Positions 32,562-41,830 are shown, counted from the first letter of the stretch. The stretch is DNA of 64,000 nt from CAJXSN01 sp947492235 (GCF_042492175.1 NZ_CP170453.1:1612001-1676000), one strand, 5' to 3'. The notes: generated by a model from the letters alone, not told the origin. Numbers and translations are program-made.

Positions 32562-33272
32562 TTAATTAACCCGGCGGACTTTCGTTTGTTCCGGCTTGAT
32601 CGAAATGCGCAGGGTTTCGCCCGACTGCCCGGGGAAATCCGTGAACATGGCGTCGACCAGATTGGGCACCAGATATTGCAGGCGGTTGCTGGTCGACAGG
32701 GCCTGCGCCTTGCCTTCGAACAGCCGCTGTCCGGTCGCGGTATCATCGATCTTCATATCGATGCCGCTGGTATAGACCGTATAGCTGCGTACCTCATTTC
32801 CGCCGAACCAAGGATCATAGAAGCCGTAGCCCCACGCGCCCCGGGGCCGGTAGAAACCGCGATGGCGGAGGAATGGGTCGCGGTAAAACCCGCGGTGGAA
32901 GCGGCTGTAGCCAATCCACGGGCGGTAGAACGGATCGGCGCCAAAGCCCGTGCTGCGCACGCGTTCGCGGCCCTGATCGACGCCATAGTCAAAACGCACC
33001 AGCAGTGTGGCGTTTTCGGGCGAAGCTGCTGGAGTGTAGCCAAGCTCGCGCATTTCCGCACCAACCAGCGTGGCATATTGCGAGAACTCCAGCCCGCCCG
33101 CAAGCGCCGGATCATCCGCCACGACGGCGAAGGTCTGCCCCTGCGGTGCCGGCAATTGCGTCGCGAAGCGCGAAACATCGGCATTGAAGCCGGTGGCACA
33201 GGCTGACAGGCCCGCAAGCAACAATGGTGCTGCGGCAAAGCGCATCAGGCGTTTGCTGGTTGAAGTTTTCAT
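32562..33272 (-). CDS. DUF4136-type lipoprotein with an aromatic/Gly/Arg-rich segment
   Basis: A 236-residue lipoprotein (lipobox LSAC, Cys about residue 25). The DUF4136 fold is seen as YATLVGAEMRELGYTPAASPENATLLVRFDYGV. A segment of about 45 residues (108-152) rich in Phe, Tyr, Arg, Gly and Pro (repeats such as RGFYRDPF and HRGFYRPRG) is followed by DMKIDDTATGQRLFEGKA. It resembles the lipoprotein at 1355-1978 in general plan. Probably in the envelope; role unknown. Confidence 0.82.
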   Translation of the reverse strand: MKTSTSKRLMRFAAAPLLLAGLSACATGFNADVSRFATQLPAPQGQTFAVVADDPALAGGLEFSQYATLVGAEMRELGYTPAASPENATLLVRFDYGVDQGRERVRSTGFGADPFYRPWIGYSRFHRGFYRDPFLRHRGFYRPRGAWGYGFYDPWFGGNEVRSYTVYTSGIDMKIDDTATGQRLFEGKAQALSTSNRLQYLVPNLVDAMFTDFPGQSGETLRISIKPEQTKVRRVN

Positions 33273-33464
33273 GACGGCGGCCCTTTAATTTGTGTCGGCA
33301 GATGACGCAGCTAAGCCCACCCGTTCTGCATCGCGCCTGCCATCGGTATTTGCGACTATAACGCCGCGTTGTGAACGGTAATTGAACCCGCCACGCCGTC
33401 AATATGTTCCTTCTATAGCTGAAAAATCAAGGCCATAGCAGGCACGCGGGCCGATGGGCGGCCG

Positions 33465-34481
33465 TCAATGTCGCAGCAGGCCCAGCGCCTGATAGGCCGC
33501 CGTCAGAGTCGGTGCGGCGCTTTCCCGCGCTTTCGCCGCACCGCGAGCGAGAATCGCGTCGATTTCTTCAGGGTCAGCGAGCAATTCGCGCAGCCGCTGC
33601 GAAATCGGGCTGAGTTTGTCGATCATGAGCTCGCCCAGCGCGGGCTTGAATTTGCCGAATCCCTCGCCGCCAAAATCGCGCAACACCGATGCGGCATCGG
33701 TATCGGACAGTGCGGCATAGATCGTCACGAGGTTGAGCGCTTCGGGGCGATCTTCCAGCCCGGCCTCTTCTGAGGGAAGGGGTTCGGGATCGGTCTTGGC
33801 CTTTCTGACCTTCTTCATGATTGCATCGGCATCATCAACCAGCGCAATCCGGCTCATTTCTGATGGGTCGGATTTGCTCATCTTCGCGCTGCCATTGCGC
33901 AGCGACATGATCCGCGCGGCCTGCGGCGGCACGGTCGGTTCGGGGAGCGTAAAGACCGGCGCGTCCTCTGATGCGAAATCATTGTTGAATTTCTGGGCGA
34001 TGTCGCGGGCCAGCTCCAGATGTTGCTTCTGGTCTTCGCCCACCGGCACGTGCGTCGCCTGATACAGCAGCACGTCGGCCGCCTGCAGCACGGGATAGCC
34101 GAACAGGGCGACGGACTGGCCTTCGCGGTTCTTGCCCGCCTTGTCCTTCCACTGCGTCATGCGGTTGAGCCAGCCCATCCGCGCCGTGCCATTGAGCAGC
34201 CATTGCAGCTCTGCGTGGGCGGGGACCTGCGCCTGATTGAACAGGGTGGAGCGCGTCGGATCGATGCCACAAGCAACCAGCGCAGCGGCCATCTCCAACG
34301 TGCCGCGCTTCAGCTCTGCCGGATCATGCGGCTGGCTGATGGCGTGCAGATCGGCGAGGAAGAAGAAACACTCCTGTCCCTCCTCCATGGCATCCTGCAT
34401 GCGCACCCAGTTGCGGATCGCGCCCAGATAATTGCCGAGGTGGAGATTACCGGTGGGCTGGATGCCCGAGACGACTCGCAT
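33465..34481 (-). CDS. trpS: Tryptophanyl-tRNA synthetase
   Basis: A 338-residue class I aminoacyl-tRNA synthetase. SGIQPTGNLHLGNYLGAI holds the HIGH-type motif and GSAKMSKSDPSE the KMSKS loop. GEDQKQHLELARD and the tryptophan pocket are typical. I start at MRVVSGIQPTG; upstream codons are not conserved. It lies 31 bp downstream of murJ on the same strand. Confidence 0.97.
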   Translation of the reverse strand: MRVVSGIQPTGNLHLGNYLGAIRNWVRMQDAMEEGQECFFFLADLHAISQPHDPAELKRGTLEMAAALVACGIDPTRSTLFNQAQVPAHAELQWLLNGTARMGWLNRMTQWKDKAGKNREGQSVALFGYPVLQAADVLLYQATHVPVGEDQKQHLELARDIAQKFNNDFASEDAPVFTLPEPTVPPQAARIMSLRNGSAKMSKSDPSEMSRIALVDDADAIMKKVRKAKTDPEPLPSEEAGLEDRPEALNLVTIYAALSDTDAASVLRDFGGEGFGKFKPALGELMIDKLSPISQRLRELLADPEEIDAILARGAAKARESAAPTLTAAYQALGLLRH

Positions 34482-34512
34482 GGTGTGTGTCCTGAAGAAT
34501 CGGGTGAGAGGA

Positions 34513-36084
34513 TTAGCCTTGGCGGCGCATAAGCCGCGTGATTGTGGCGCGGTCAAGCACGCCGAGCGCGATGGCGGGAAGGGCGTAGGTCACAGCGCCG
34601 ACTGCCATGATGGCACCGATGGCCGATGCCTGATCCAGCACGGAGCCAGTGAACCACGGGCTGATCTGCCCGGTCAACCACCAGAGAGCCACGCCCATAG
34701 CCGCTGCCGCCACGCAGATGCGGGCCACCCGCCCCAGCGTTCTGGCGGAAATGCGGTAGTAGTTCTTCGTGTAGAGGATCCCGCCCAGAAGCAGAATATT
34801 GACCCATGCCCCGGCTGCCCCCGCCACAGCCAGCCCTACCACTCCGATGCGCGGCACCAGCACGATGTTCAGCCCGACAGTGACGATCAGCGAGATCGCT
34901 GCCGTCACCACCGGGGTTCGCGTATCCTTGCGGGCGAAGAAATTGGGGGTGAGCACTTTCACCAACACATAAGCGGGAAGGCCCAGCACGAGCCCCTGAA
35001 CCACCAGGCCGGTCATTAAAGCGTCTTCATTGGTGAAGTTCTGGCCAGCCATAAACACTTGGACAAAGCCGGCGCCGGTAAAGAACAGTGCCACGGCGCA
35101 TGGCACGGTCAGCAGCATGGCGAGCTCTATCGCGTTGGATTGCAGGCGGGATGCTTCATCACCCTCTTCACGGCCAAGATGCCGCGACAGGGCCGGCAGG
35201 ATCGCCGTGCCCAGCGCAATGCCGATAATGCCGAGCGGCAATTGGTTCCACCGGTCGGCCATCGCTAGATAGGTGTAGCTGCCGACCTCCAGCGTGGAGA
35301 GGAAGAACAGGTCGACGAAGCGGCTGATCTGGTAGACGCCGGCACCGAAAATGGCCGGGACCACAAGGACGCCCAGCTCCTTCACCCCGCCGGTCAGCTT
35401 TGGTGCGACCAGTGACAGGTTGAATCCAGCGCGGCGCATGAAAGCGCCCAGCCAGACAACTTGCAGCAGGCCCGATAGCGAGAGCGCCCACGCCATTGCC
35501 TGCGCCGAAGTCCAGCGGGCCTCGGCGCTATCACCAAGGCTCAGCCCGTAAGCGAGCGCAGCGATCAGGCAGATATTCAGCAGGATGGGTGCAGCCGCAG
35601 CCGCAGCAAAGCGCGACAAAGAGTTGAGCACCGCCGCAATCAGCGTCGCGACGCTCATGAACAACAGATAGGGGAAGGTCACACGGCCCATAAAGACCGC
35701 AATGGCCAGCGCATCGGGATCGTTCGCCAACCCGTCGGGCGCGAAGAACCCGACCACCCAGGGCATGGCGATCATCGCCGCTGCGCCGAACACGATCAGG
35801 ATCGGTAGCAGGACCGCGAGCACGTTCTCGGCAAACATCCGCGCTTCGCTGACGTCGCCATCTTCCTTCATCCGCCGGTTGAACAGCGGGACAAATGCGC
35901 TGGCAAACGCCCCCTCGGCAAACAGGCGGCGGAAGATGTTGGGCAGCGTGAAGGCGAGCTGCCATGCATCGCCCATGGCGGTCGCGCCCAGCACGCGCGC
36001 GATCAATATATCGCGCACGAAGCCGAAGACGCGGCTGACCGCAGTCAGCCCGCCAATCGTCCCAACGTTTTTGAGCAGGCTCAT
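34513..36084 (-). CDS. murJ: Lipid II flippase MurJ
   Basis: A 523-residue MOP-superfamily transporter with about 14 membrane helices, which flips the peptidoglycan precursor lipid II. N-terminal SRVFGFVRDILIARVLGA and the NIFRRLFAEGAFASAFVPLFNR region carry the essential Arg residues. The motif DRWNQLPLGIIGIALGTAILPALSRH matches TM8. Order secB-murJ-trpS with gaps of 41 and 31 bp suggests one minus-strand operon. Confidence 0.96.
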   Translation of the reverse strand: MSLLKNVGTIGGLTAVSRVFGFVRDILIARVLGATAMGDAWQLAFTLPNIFRRLFAEGAFASAFVPLFNRRMKEDGDVSEARMFAENVLAVLLPILIVFGAAAMIAMPWVVGFFAPDGLANDPDALAIAVFMGRVTFPYLLFMSVATLIAAVLNSLSRFAAAAAAPILLNICLIAALAYGLSLGDSAEARWTSAQAMAWALSLSGLLQVVWLGAFMRRAGFNLSLVAPKLTGGVKELGVLVVPAIFGAGVYQISRFVDLFFLSTLEVGSYTYLAMADRWNQLPLGIIGIALGTAILPALSRHLGREEGDEASRLQSNAIELAMLLTVPCAVALFFTGAGFVQVFMAGQNFTNEDALMTGLVVQGLVLGLPAYVLVKVLTPNFFARKDTRTPVVTAAISLIVTVGLNIVLVPRIGVVGLAVAGAAGAWVNILLLGGILYTKNYYRISARTLGRVARICVAAAAMGVALWWLTGQISPWFTGSVLDQASAIGAIMAVGAVTYALPAIALGVLDRATITRLMRRQG

Positions 36085-36125
36085 GCGGTTATGCCCCTAT
36101 CGGCGTCCGCATCCGGCCCTTTCAC

Positions 36126-36665
36126 TCAGGCCGCGCCCGCCGGATCGCCCGCCGCGCCGCCTGCCTGTGCTTCTTCCTGCGCCTTTTGCTGCAGACGCTG
36201 CATATACAGCGCGTTGAAGTCGATCGGATCGAGCAGGAGTGGCTGGAAACCGGCATCGCGTGTTGCATCGGCCACGATGGCGCGGGCGAAGGGGAACAGG
36301 ATGCGCGGGGCCTCTGCATAAAGAAACGCGTGTGCCTGATCTTCCGGCACATTGCGCACCGCGACCAGACCCGCATAGATCAGTTCGACCGCATACAGCA
36401 CGCCGCTATCGGCCTTGGCACTCGCGTTCACGCGCACTTCCACTTCGTGCACGCCGTCGCCGGCTTCGGTCGCACCGATGTTCAGCTGCAGATCGACCTG
36501 CGGCGCTTCGTTCCACTGGAAGGATGCCGGGGCGTTGGGATTCTCGACCGAGAGATCCTTGATATATTGCGTCAGGAAACCGACCGATGGCTGGTTGTCC
36601 GCCCCGTTCGCGCCTGCTGCTGGATCGAGATCGAGATCGGTGAGGATGTCGCCTTCATCGGCCAT
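36126..36665 (-). CDS. secB: Protein-export chaperone SecB
   Basis: A 179-residue homotetrameric chaperone that keeps precursors unfolded and hands them to SecA. The core has FLTQYIKDLSVENPNAP, YAVELIYAGLVAV and LYAEAPRILFPFARAIVADATRDAGFQPLLLDPIDFNALY. The C-terminus is Gln/Ala/Gly-rich and lacks the E. coli-type end. It is divergent from the Tim44-like gene. Confidence 0.96.
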   Translation of the reverse strand: MADEGDILTDLDLDPAAGANGADNQPSVGFLTQYIKDLSVENPNAPASFQWNEAPQVDLQLNIGATEAGDGVHEVEVRVNASAKADSGVLYAVELIYAGLVAVRNVPEDQAHAFLYAEAPRILFPFARAIVADATRDAGFQPLLLDPIDFNALYMQRLQQKAQEEAQAGGAAGDPAGAA

Positions 36666-37000
36666 GGAATACTGCCTTCATTAATGGATTATGGAATTTT
36701 CGAAATTGCGCCGCGCGCCTAGCACTGTGTGTGGCGGGCGGCAACAAATCGTCATGGGTTGTGATGGCGAAGCCGGGCGATCGGCCAAGCCGTCTGCACG
36801 CCCGATGGAACAGATTGCGGGCCGGAAAGCTTTGCTGGTGTCACCCCCAATGGTGCACGTTGTGGAAATGTCATAACGACCTATGTATGGGTGGTAACAG
36901 ACTTCGATCGGGCGCAGCTGCCCGGACGGCTCTTCGCCCGGCCTTTACGGGGCGATGAAAAACCCCCTTCGCAAGGGGTTATGAAAGACAAGGTACGCCA
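36666..37000. other. secB / Tim44-like divergent intergenic region
   Basis: The 335-bp gap holds no credible gene; its short frames look non-coding. A small hairpin CCCCTT-CGC-AAGGGG (36964-36978) lies about 25 bp before the GTG of the Tim44-like gene. TTGTGG with TATGTA 16 bp later (about 36859-36886) is a possible plus-strand promoter. Nothing else stands out. Confidence 0.5.
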
Positions 37001-37663
37001 GTGATTTACGAGATCGTCATCCTCGCCATGATTGCCGCCTTTTTGGGCTTGCGGCTGTATTCCGTGCTGGGCAACCGCGCCGAGCATGAGGAGGAGACGA
37101 TCACGCACCGGTTCGATTCCGGGGACAGCGCAGTCGATCAACCTGTCCGCGAAGCGCCGCCTGCCGCGCCGGTTCAGGCGGTCAACACACAGCAGCAGGC
37201 CAATCTGTTGCCGGTGGTCGAAGAAGGCGTGCGGGCTATCGCGGCTGCCGATCGCAGCTTTGATGTGACCAGCTTCGTCGAAGGCGCGAAGGGCGCCTAC
37301 GGCATGGTTCTGGATGCCTTCTGGAAAGGCGACAAGGACACATTGCGCGAGCTGTGCGACGATGATGTCTATGCCGGTTTCGCAGGCGCAATCGATGCAC
37401 GCACCGCCGCTGGCGAGACGATGGACAACACGCTGATCCGCGTTGAAGAGGCGGTGATCCGCGATGCCGAACTGGATGGCCGCACCGCGCGTGTGACCAT
37501 GCGCTTTGTTTCCGACATTGCCGCTGTCACCCGCGACAAGGACGGCGTGCTGATTGCCGGTTCGCTGGATGATGCGGTGGAAAGCCGCGACATCTGGACC
37601 TTTGCCCGCAATGTCGATGCGACCGGGCCGGATTGGCAACTGGTCGAAACCGACGAAGGCTGA
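37001..37663 (+). CDS. Tim44/TimA-like membrane-anchored protein
   Basis: A 220-residue protein with one N-terminal membrane helix (IYEIVILAMIAAFLGLRLYSVLG) and a Gln/Pro-rich linker. The Tim44-like NTF2-fold domain spans about residues 85-215 (FVEGAKGAYGMVLDAFWKGDKDTLRELCDDDVYAGFAGAI). In alphaproteobacteria this is a putative mitochondrial Tim44 relative at the inner membrane. It starts with GTG after AAGG. It is divergent from secB and upstream of mltA and smr, a context linked to protein export and envelope growth. Confidence 0.9.
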   Translation: MIYEIVILAMIAAFLGLRLYSVLGNRAEHEEETITHRFDSGDSAVDQPVREAPPAAPVQAVNTQQQANLLPVVEEGVRAIAAADRSFDVTSFVEGAKGAYGMVLDAFWKGDKDTLRELCDDDVYAGFAGAIDARTAAGETMDNTLIRVEEAVIRDAELDGRTARVTMRFVSDIAAVTRDKDGVLIAGSLDDAVESRDIWTFARNVDATGPDWQLVETDEG

Positions 37664-37727
37664 TCATCGGGTTTAATCCGCGCGGGCATATCGGCTGCGC
37701 CGCACTTGCGCTTTCGGGGGAATAGCA

Positions 37728-38942
37728 ATGGCGATGCGTCAGGCGTTGAATGTGATGGCAATTGCCGCGCTGGCTGGTGTGGCCGGATGTGCCAGTACAC
37801 CCGAACCCGTTAAGCCTCCAAGTCCGATTGCCGCCCCGGCTCCCACAGCACCTCCTGTACCCGAAGTGCAAAGCGCGGCATTTGTCGGCGTCGAGCGCGG
37901 ACCGGCTTTCGAGGCTCTGCCCGTATCGGATAGCGACGCGAATGCCGCGCTCGCCGCCTTTGTCGAAAGCTGCGACTGGGTCAGCCGCAAGGATGACAAG
38001 AGCGGCCTGACCCGGCCGAGCGATTGGCAAGCCGCATGCGATGCCGCCCACAACACACGTTACGACCGTGGCCGCGCATTCTTTGCCGAGCATTTCCAAC
38101 CGGTGCGGATCGGCAATGGCGAGGCGTTTGCCACCGGCTATTTCGAACCGGAACTGCGCGGCAGCCGGACGCGCGCCGCAGGGTATGATGTGCCGGTCTA
38201 CTCCATGCCGGACGATCTGGTGCGCGCATGGCCCGAAACCATGGCCGAGAGCGAGCGTTCTGGCCGCCCGCCGCTTGGCCGCTATGACGAAACCGGTGCG
38301 CATGTGCCCTATTGGGACCGTGAGGCGATAGAGCTGGGCGCGTTGGCGGGACGCGGGCTGGAGATTGCCTGGGCCGCCGACGCGATCGAATTCTTCTTCT
38401 TGCAGATACAGGGCTCCGGCCTCCTGCGCCTGCCTGATAATTCGCTGATGCGGATCGGCTATGCCGGGCAGAACGGGCGCGGCTATACCGCGATTGGCCG
38501 GACTTTGCGTGAGCGCGGCGAAATCGGTGACGGCACAAACTACCCCGTCTCCATGCAAGGCATTGTCGATTGGCTGCGGGCCAATCCTAGCGAAGCTGAC
38601 AGCGTGATGCGTGAAAACCAGAGCTGGATTTTCTTCCGCGAGCTGACCACCGACGGGCCGCTGGGATCACTCGGCGTGCCGGTGCGGGCGCGCGATTCCG
38701 TGGCCGTCGATCCGCGTTTTGTGCCTTACGGTGCCCCGGTGTTCCTCGATATAGAGGAAGACGAGGCGGACGGTCTGTGGGTGGCGCAGGACACTGGCGG
38801 CGCGATCAAAGGCGCGAACCGGTTTGACACCTTCTGGGGCAACGGCCCCAGCGCGCGCCGGATTGCTGGCGAGATGTCGAGTGGTGGCAATGCGCTGATC
38901 CTGCTGCCGAAGGGATCGGTTGACCGCCTGCTGGCGCGATGA
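37728..38942 (+). CDS. mltA: Membrane-bound lytic murein transglycosylase A
   Basis: A 404-residue lipoprotein (lipobox AGC, Cys about residue 21) with a Pro/Ala-rich linker. The MltA beta-barrel domain (GYFEPELRGSR, FFFLQIQGSGLLRL) is followed by the 3D domain, whose catalytic Asp lies in VAQDTGGAIKGANRFDTFWG. It cleaves glycan strands with 1,6-anhydro ends. It lies 64 bp after the Tim44-like gene and 10 bp before the Smr gene. Confidence 0.95.
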   Translation: MAMRQALNVMAIAALAGVAGCASTPEPVKPPSPIAAPAPTAPPVPEVQSAAFVGVERGPAFEALPVSDSDANAALAAFVESCDWVSRKDDKSGLTRPSDWQAACDAAHNTRYDRGRAFFAEHFQPVRIGNGEAFATGYFEPELRGSRTRAAGYDVPVYSMPDDLVRAWPETMAESERSGRPPLGRYDETGAHVPYWDREAIELGALAGRGLEIAWAADAIEFFFLQIQGSGLLRLPDNSLMRIGYAGQNGRGYTAIGRTLRERGEIGDGTNYPVSMQGIVDWLRANPSEADSVMRENQSWIFFRELTTDGPLGSLGVPVRARDSVAVDPRFVPYGAPVFLDIEEDEADGLWVAQDTGGAIKGANRFDTFWGNGPSARRIAGEMSSGGNALILLPKGSVDRLLAR

Positions 38943-38952
38943 GCCGACCCCT

Positions 38953-39549
38953 ATGACACACCCGCGCGGTTTGACTCTGGAGGAGGCGGAGGCGTGGGAA
39001 GCGCTGTCGGCCACGGTCAATCCCCTGCATCCCCATACGCCTGTGCGCGTTGCCAAAGCAAAACCGGTGGCGCCCGCCCAGCATTTGAAGCCCGCTCCGC
39101 CGAAATTCGTCAAGCAGCCCAAGCGCGCACCCGTGGCGGCCACAAAGCCTGCGCTCGCCCCAAGTGCTCCCCCCGCTCGCGCCAAACCGCAAGCCCGCTC
39201 CCTGCGCGGAAGCCTCGACGGGCATTGGGATAGGCGCCTCAAATCGGGCGAGATCATGCCGGATGTCAGTCTCGATCTGCACGGCCATGGACTGGACGCC
39301 GCCTATACCCGCCTGATGCGCGGCATGATGCAGGCCAGCGCTTCGGGCGCGCGGGTAATGCTGGTGGTGACGGGGAAGGAACGGCCTGTGGATGCTGCGG
39401 ACCGGGGCACCAGTCGCGGCGCAATCCGGGCGAAGATTCTCGATTGGCTGGCGGCCAGCGATTACGCAGACAATATCGCCGCCATCCGCAAGGCGCACCG
39501 CCGCCACGGGGGCGACGGCGCGCTGTATATTGTGCTGCGGCGGGGTTGA
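38953..39549 (+). CDS. Smr-domain protein
   Basis: A 198-residue protein. The N-terminal half (about 15-90) is a Pro/Lys/Ala-rich disordered region. The C-terminal Smr domain has SLDLHGHGLDAAYTRLMRGM, VTGK and the closing GALYIVLRRG. The LDLHG motif suggests nuclease activity, as in MutS2-type Smr domains, but the role is open. It starts 10 bp after the mltA stop; the ATG overlapping that stop is in another frame. Confidence 0.9.
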   Translation: MTHPRGLTLEEAEAWEALSATVNPLHPHTPVRVAKAKPVAPAQHLKPAPPKFVKQPKRAPVAATKPALAPSAPPARAKPQARSLRGSLDGHWDRRLKSGEIMPDVSLDLHGHGLDAAYTRLMRGMMQASASGARVMLVVTGKERPVDAADRGTSRGAIRAKILDWLAASDYADNIAAIRKAHRRHGGDGALYIVLRRG

Positions 39550-39591
39550 TCGAGGCGCGCTGATAGGGCTGGGCTAAATGGGCCGGGCGGC

Positions 39592-40134
39592 TCAACCGTA
39601 GAGCATGACCCCCATCAGCCGATAATCGCCAAGGAATGCCCACACTCCTGGGATCATCAGCGAACCGAAGAACAATCCATAGATCTCGTTCTTATGCTTG
39701 CGCATGTCGCCTTTGCGGGCAGAACTGACCAGCGCCCAGACCGCGCGATAGGTCAGCGGTACGAAGATGTGGATCCAGCTCATTTCCATCCCGTCGCGGA
39801 TGAACAGGGTGGTGGTGGCGGTGATAGCCATCAACAGCACCCAGAGCTTGCCCAGTTGCTTGTGCATCGGCGTGCCCTTGCGGTTCAGCAGCAGCCACAT
39901 ACCCAGCGGCACGCAGGGCAGCACCGTGATCACATGCAGGGTCACCGCCACGTTGCGCAGATGCGGCAGCTCTGGTGCAAAACCGAGCAGCGCGCGGCCA
40001 ATGGCGAACAGACATACGGCCGTCATGCCTCCGCCGACAATGACAGTCGCTGCCCGAATGAAGGGGTCGATATTGGTGGTTGCGGAAGGCCGGAAGCGGG
40101 AAAGCAGGGGCAGTTGCTGGGTCAAGGTGGTCAT
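39592..40134 (-). CDS. DUF2306-like membrane protein
   Basis: A 180-residue protein with four to five membrane segments. It contains HLRNVAVTLHVITVLPCVPLGMWLLLNRKGTPMHKQLGKLWV, typical of DUF2306 proteins, with His residues that could bind heme or metal. It is divergent from the LytTR regulator, and the gap holds a perfect 10-bp inverted repeat. It is therefore a likely target of that regulator (inference). Function unknown. Confidence 0.8.
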   Translation of the reverse strand: MTTLTQQLPLLSRFRPSATTNIDPFIRAATVIVGGGMTAVCLFAIGRALLGFAPELPHLRNVAVTLHVITVLPCVPLGMWLLLNRKGTPMHKQLGKLWVLLMAITATTTLFIRDGMEMSWIHIFVPLTYRAVWALVSSARKGDMRKHKNEIYGLFFGSLMIPGVWAFLGDYRLMGVMLYG

Positions 40135-40220
40135 CGGGGTTCTCCGTTTTTTGTAGATTGCCCCCTTTGTCTGGACGATGCCTGTTCGCCAGCAAGATCA
40201 CCTGCGCAGGCTGGCATGAT

Positions 40221-40267
40221 GCTTCGTAAAAAGCGCTGAATTCGGGCTATTTGCCACTTTACGAAGC
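40221..40267. promoter_or_regulatory. Candidate LytTR operator
   Basis: GCTTCGTAAA (40221-40230) and TTTACGAAGC (40258-40267) are perfect inverted repeats, with centres about 37 bp apart and 27 bp between the arms. They lie in the 159-bp gap between the divergent DUF2306 and LytTR genes, 26 bp before the LytTR start. Two separated arms fit LytTR dimers binding two sites. Assignment is inference from position. Confidence 0.55.
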
Positions 40268-40293
40268 GCGAATGGGCGCTAGTTTCGCGAGCG

Positions 40294-41091
40294 ATGGCCA
40301 GCGATATCCACCCTCCAAAGGCCCCGCTTGCCCGGCGGCTGGTGATCGATTTTGCGATCATGACGATTGTCGGGATCGTGCTGGCGCTGATCGGGCCGTT
40401 TGGTAGTTTTCAGGATCCGCTGGCGACACGGCTGATCGTGTGGCTCGGCCTCGCCTATGCCGGATATGCGCTCTACACCCCGATCGATACGCTGGCGCAG
40501 CGGCTGGCACCCGTTCTGCAATTGCCGGTCTGGACCTTGCAATTGGCGGCTTGCCTGATTGCGACGGTGCCGATGGCGATTATCGTGTGGGTTCTCCCGC
40601 GCTATTCCAGCGGGGTGGAGTGGCCGGGGGCGAGCGTCGCCCTGCAGCATTATTTGCAGGTTCTGGTGATCGGCGCGATCATCACGGCGGTCTTTGTGAT
40701 AGTGCGGCGGGACCCGGCACCCGAACCAGCGCCCATACCCCAGCCCGAGCCGAAGGCTTCGGAACAAGACACAACAGCGCGTGCCACCTTCATCGATCGT
40801 CTACCTCCTGAACTCGGCACACAGTTGATCGCGTTGGAGATGGAGGACCACTATGTCCGTGCGCACACTGCGCTCGGTTCCGATCTGGTGTTGATGCGGA
40901 TGCGCGATGCGGTGGCGGAGCTGGACGGGATCGAGGGCCGCCAGGTCCACCGCAGCTGGTGGGTCGCGCGCGGCGCGGTCAGCGATGTGAAGCGCGAGGG
41001 GCGCAATATCCGGCTGGTGCTGGATGGCGGGCTGGAAGCTCCGGTGTCGCGCGCCAACGTCGCTCCGCTGAAAGACGCAGGCTGGCTGTAA
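40294..41091 (+). CDS. Membrane-anchored LytTR-family transcriptional regulator
   Basis: A 265-residue protein. Four hydrophobic segments (about 17-39, 48-66, 80-103, 122-142) are followed by a Pro/Glu-rich linker and a C-terminal LytTR DNA-binding domain (about 165-262). That domain contains LIALEMEDHYVRAHTALGSDLVLMRMRDAVAEL and GRQVHRSWWVARGAV. There is no receiver domain, so signals would have to come through the membrane part. The neighbour DUF2306 gene and the Pr6Pr gene (6 bp past its stop, convergent) are also membrane proteins. Confidence 0.9.
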   Translation: MASDIHPPKAPLARRLVIDFAIMTIVGIVLALIGPFGSFQDPLATRLIVWLGLAYAGYALYTPIDTLAQRLAPVLQLPVWTLQLAACLIATVPMAIIVWVLPRYSSGVEWPGASVALQHYLQVLVIGAIITAVFVIVRRDPAPEPAPIPQPEPKASEQDTTARATFIDRLPPELGTQLIALEMEDHYVRAHTALGSDLVLMRMRDAVAELDGIEGRQVHRSWWVARGAVSDVKREGRNIRLVLDGGLEAPVSRANVAPLKDAGWL

Positions 41092-41097
41092 AGCGCG

Positions 41098-41718
41098 CTA
41101 TCGGCGGGTCAGCCGTTTGATTGCGATCAGTGCTGCTCCGGTCACTGCAAAGAATGCGGCCAAGCCCGTCTGGTAAAGCGCAATCTCGCCCCACGACAGC
41201 GTGCTCCGATCGAGAAAGAAATAGGCGTAGAAACCGGTCACTGCGCCCACGACCAGCGCAAACGCAGTGTAGACCAGCGGCCCGGCCATAATCACCACCA
41301 GCGCGCGCGGGATGGAGGCGACTTTGGGAGAGAACGCCATCCACCAGCCAATGGTCGCGACCGGGATGATCGTGTGGTGAAACTGGTTGGTCACGCGGTC
41401 CAGCCCGGCGGGGTGGTGCATCCCCGATAGCAGGCCCCAATAGACGACCGCGATGATCGCCAGCGCGGTGGACAGCGCCGCCATGATGTCCGCCCGCACG
41501 GTCTTGCCGCGCGCCAGATGCAGCATCAGGATCGCGGCGGCCAAATTGCCCCAGATGGTGAAATATCGCAGCATCAAGCCGGCAGAGGCGAACGGCGACA
41601 GCTCTTCGCCTGAATTGATCGTGATCTGCAGGCCCAGCGCGCCAAACGCGGCGAGCGCAATCGCCCCTGCGGATAGACGGGCGACTGGCGAAAGGCCGGA
41701 TGTGGTCGGGGCGTTCAT
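41098..41718 (-). CDS. Pr6Pr-family membrane protein
   Basis: A 206-residue protein with six predicted membrane segments. It has LRYFTIWGNLAAAILMLHL, YWGLLSGMHHPAGLDRVTNQFHHTIIPVATIGWWM and GFYAYFFLDRSTLSWGEIALYQTGLAAFF, which match Pr6Pr (FAR-17a/AIG1-like) membrane proteins. Several His residues lie at membrane ends. In eukaryotic relatives such proteins are lipid hydrolases; here function is unknown. Confidence 0.85.
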   Translation of the reverse strand: MNAPTTSGLSPVARLSAGAIALAAFGALGLQITINSGEELSPFASAGLMLRYFTIWGNLAAAILMLHLARGKTVRADIMAALSTALAIIAVVYWGLLSGMHHPAGLDRVTNQFHHTIIPVATIGWWMAFSPKVASIPRALVVIMAGPLVYTAFALVVGAVTGFYAYFFLDRSTLSWGEIALYQTGLAAFFAVTGAALIAIKRLTRR

Positions 41719-41757
41719 GCGGGTTCTTTCACAGGGTGGCTAAGCTTACGATGATAG

Positions 41758-41788
41758 CAAAAAGCCCCCGGCGTTTCCGCCGAGGGCT
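41758..41788 (-). terminator. Rho-independent terminator of katG
   Basis: AGCCC and CGGCG (41763-41773) pair with CGCCG and GGGCT (41778-41788) around a 4-nt loop. On the minus strand TTTTT follows. It lies about 45 bp beyond the katG stop. Confidence 0.9.
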
Positions 41789-41830
41789 CCTTGCGACCCG
41801 AAGGATTATTCCTTTCGGGATTTTGTATTC

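Noticed and set aside
36731..36958. Small plus-strand frame in the secB/Tim44 gap
   Set aside because: No ribosome-binding site, composition typical of random high-GC frames, and it overlaps likely promoter DNA.
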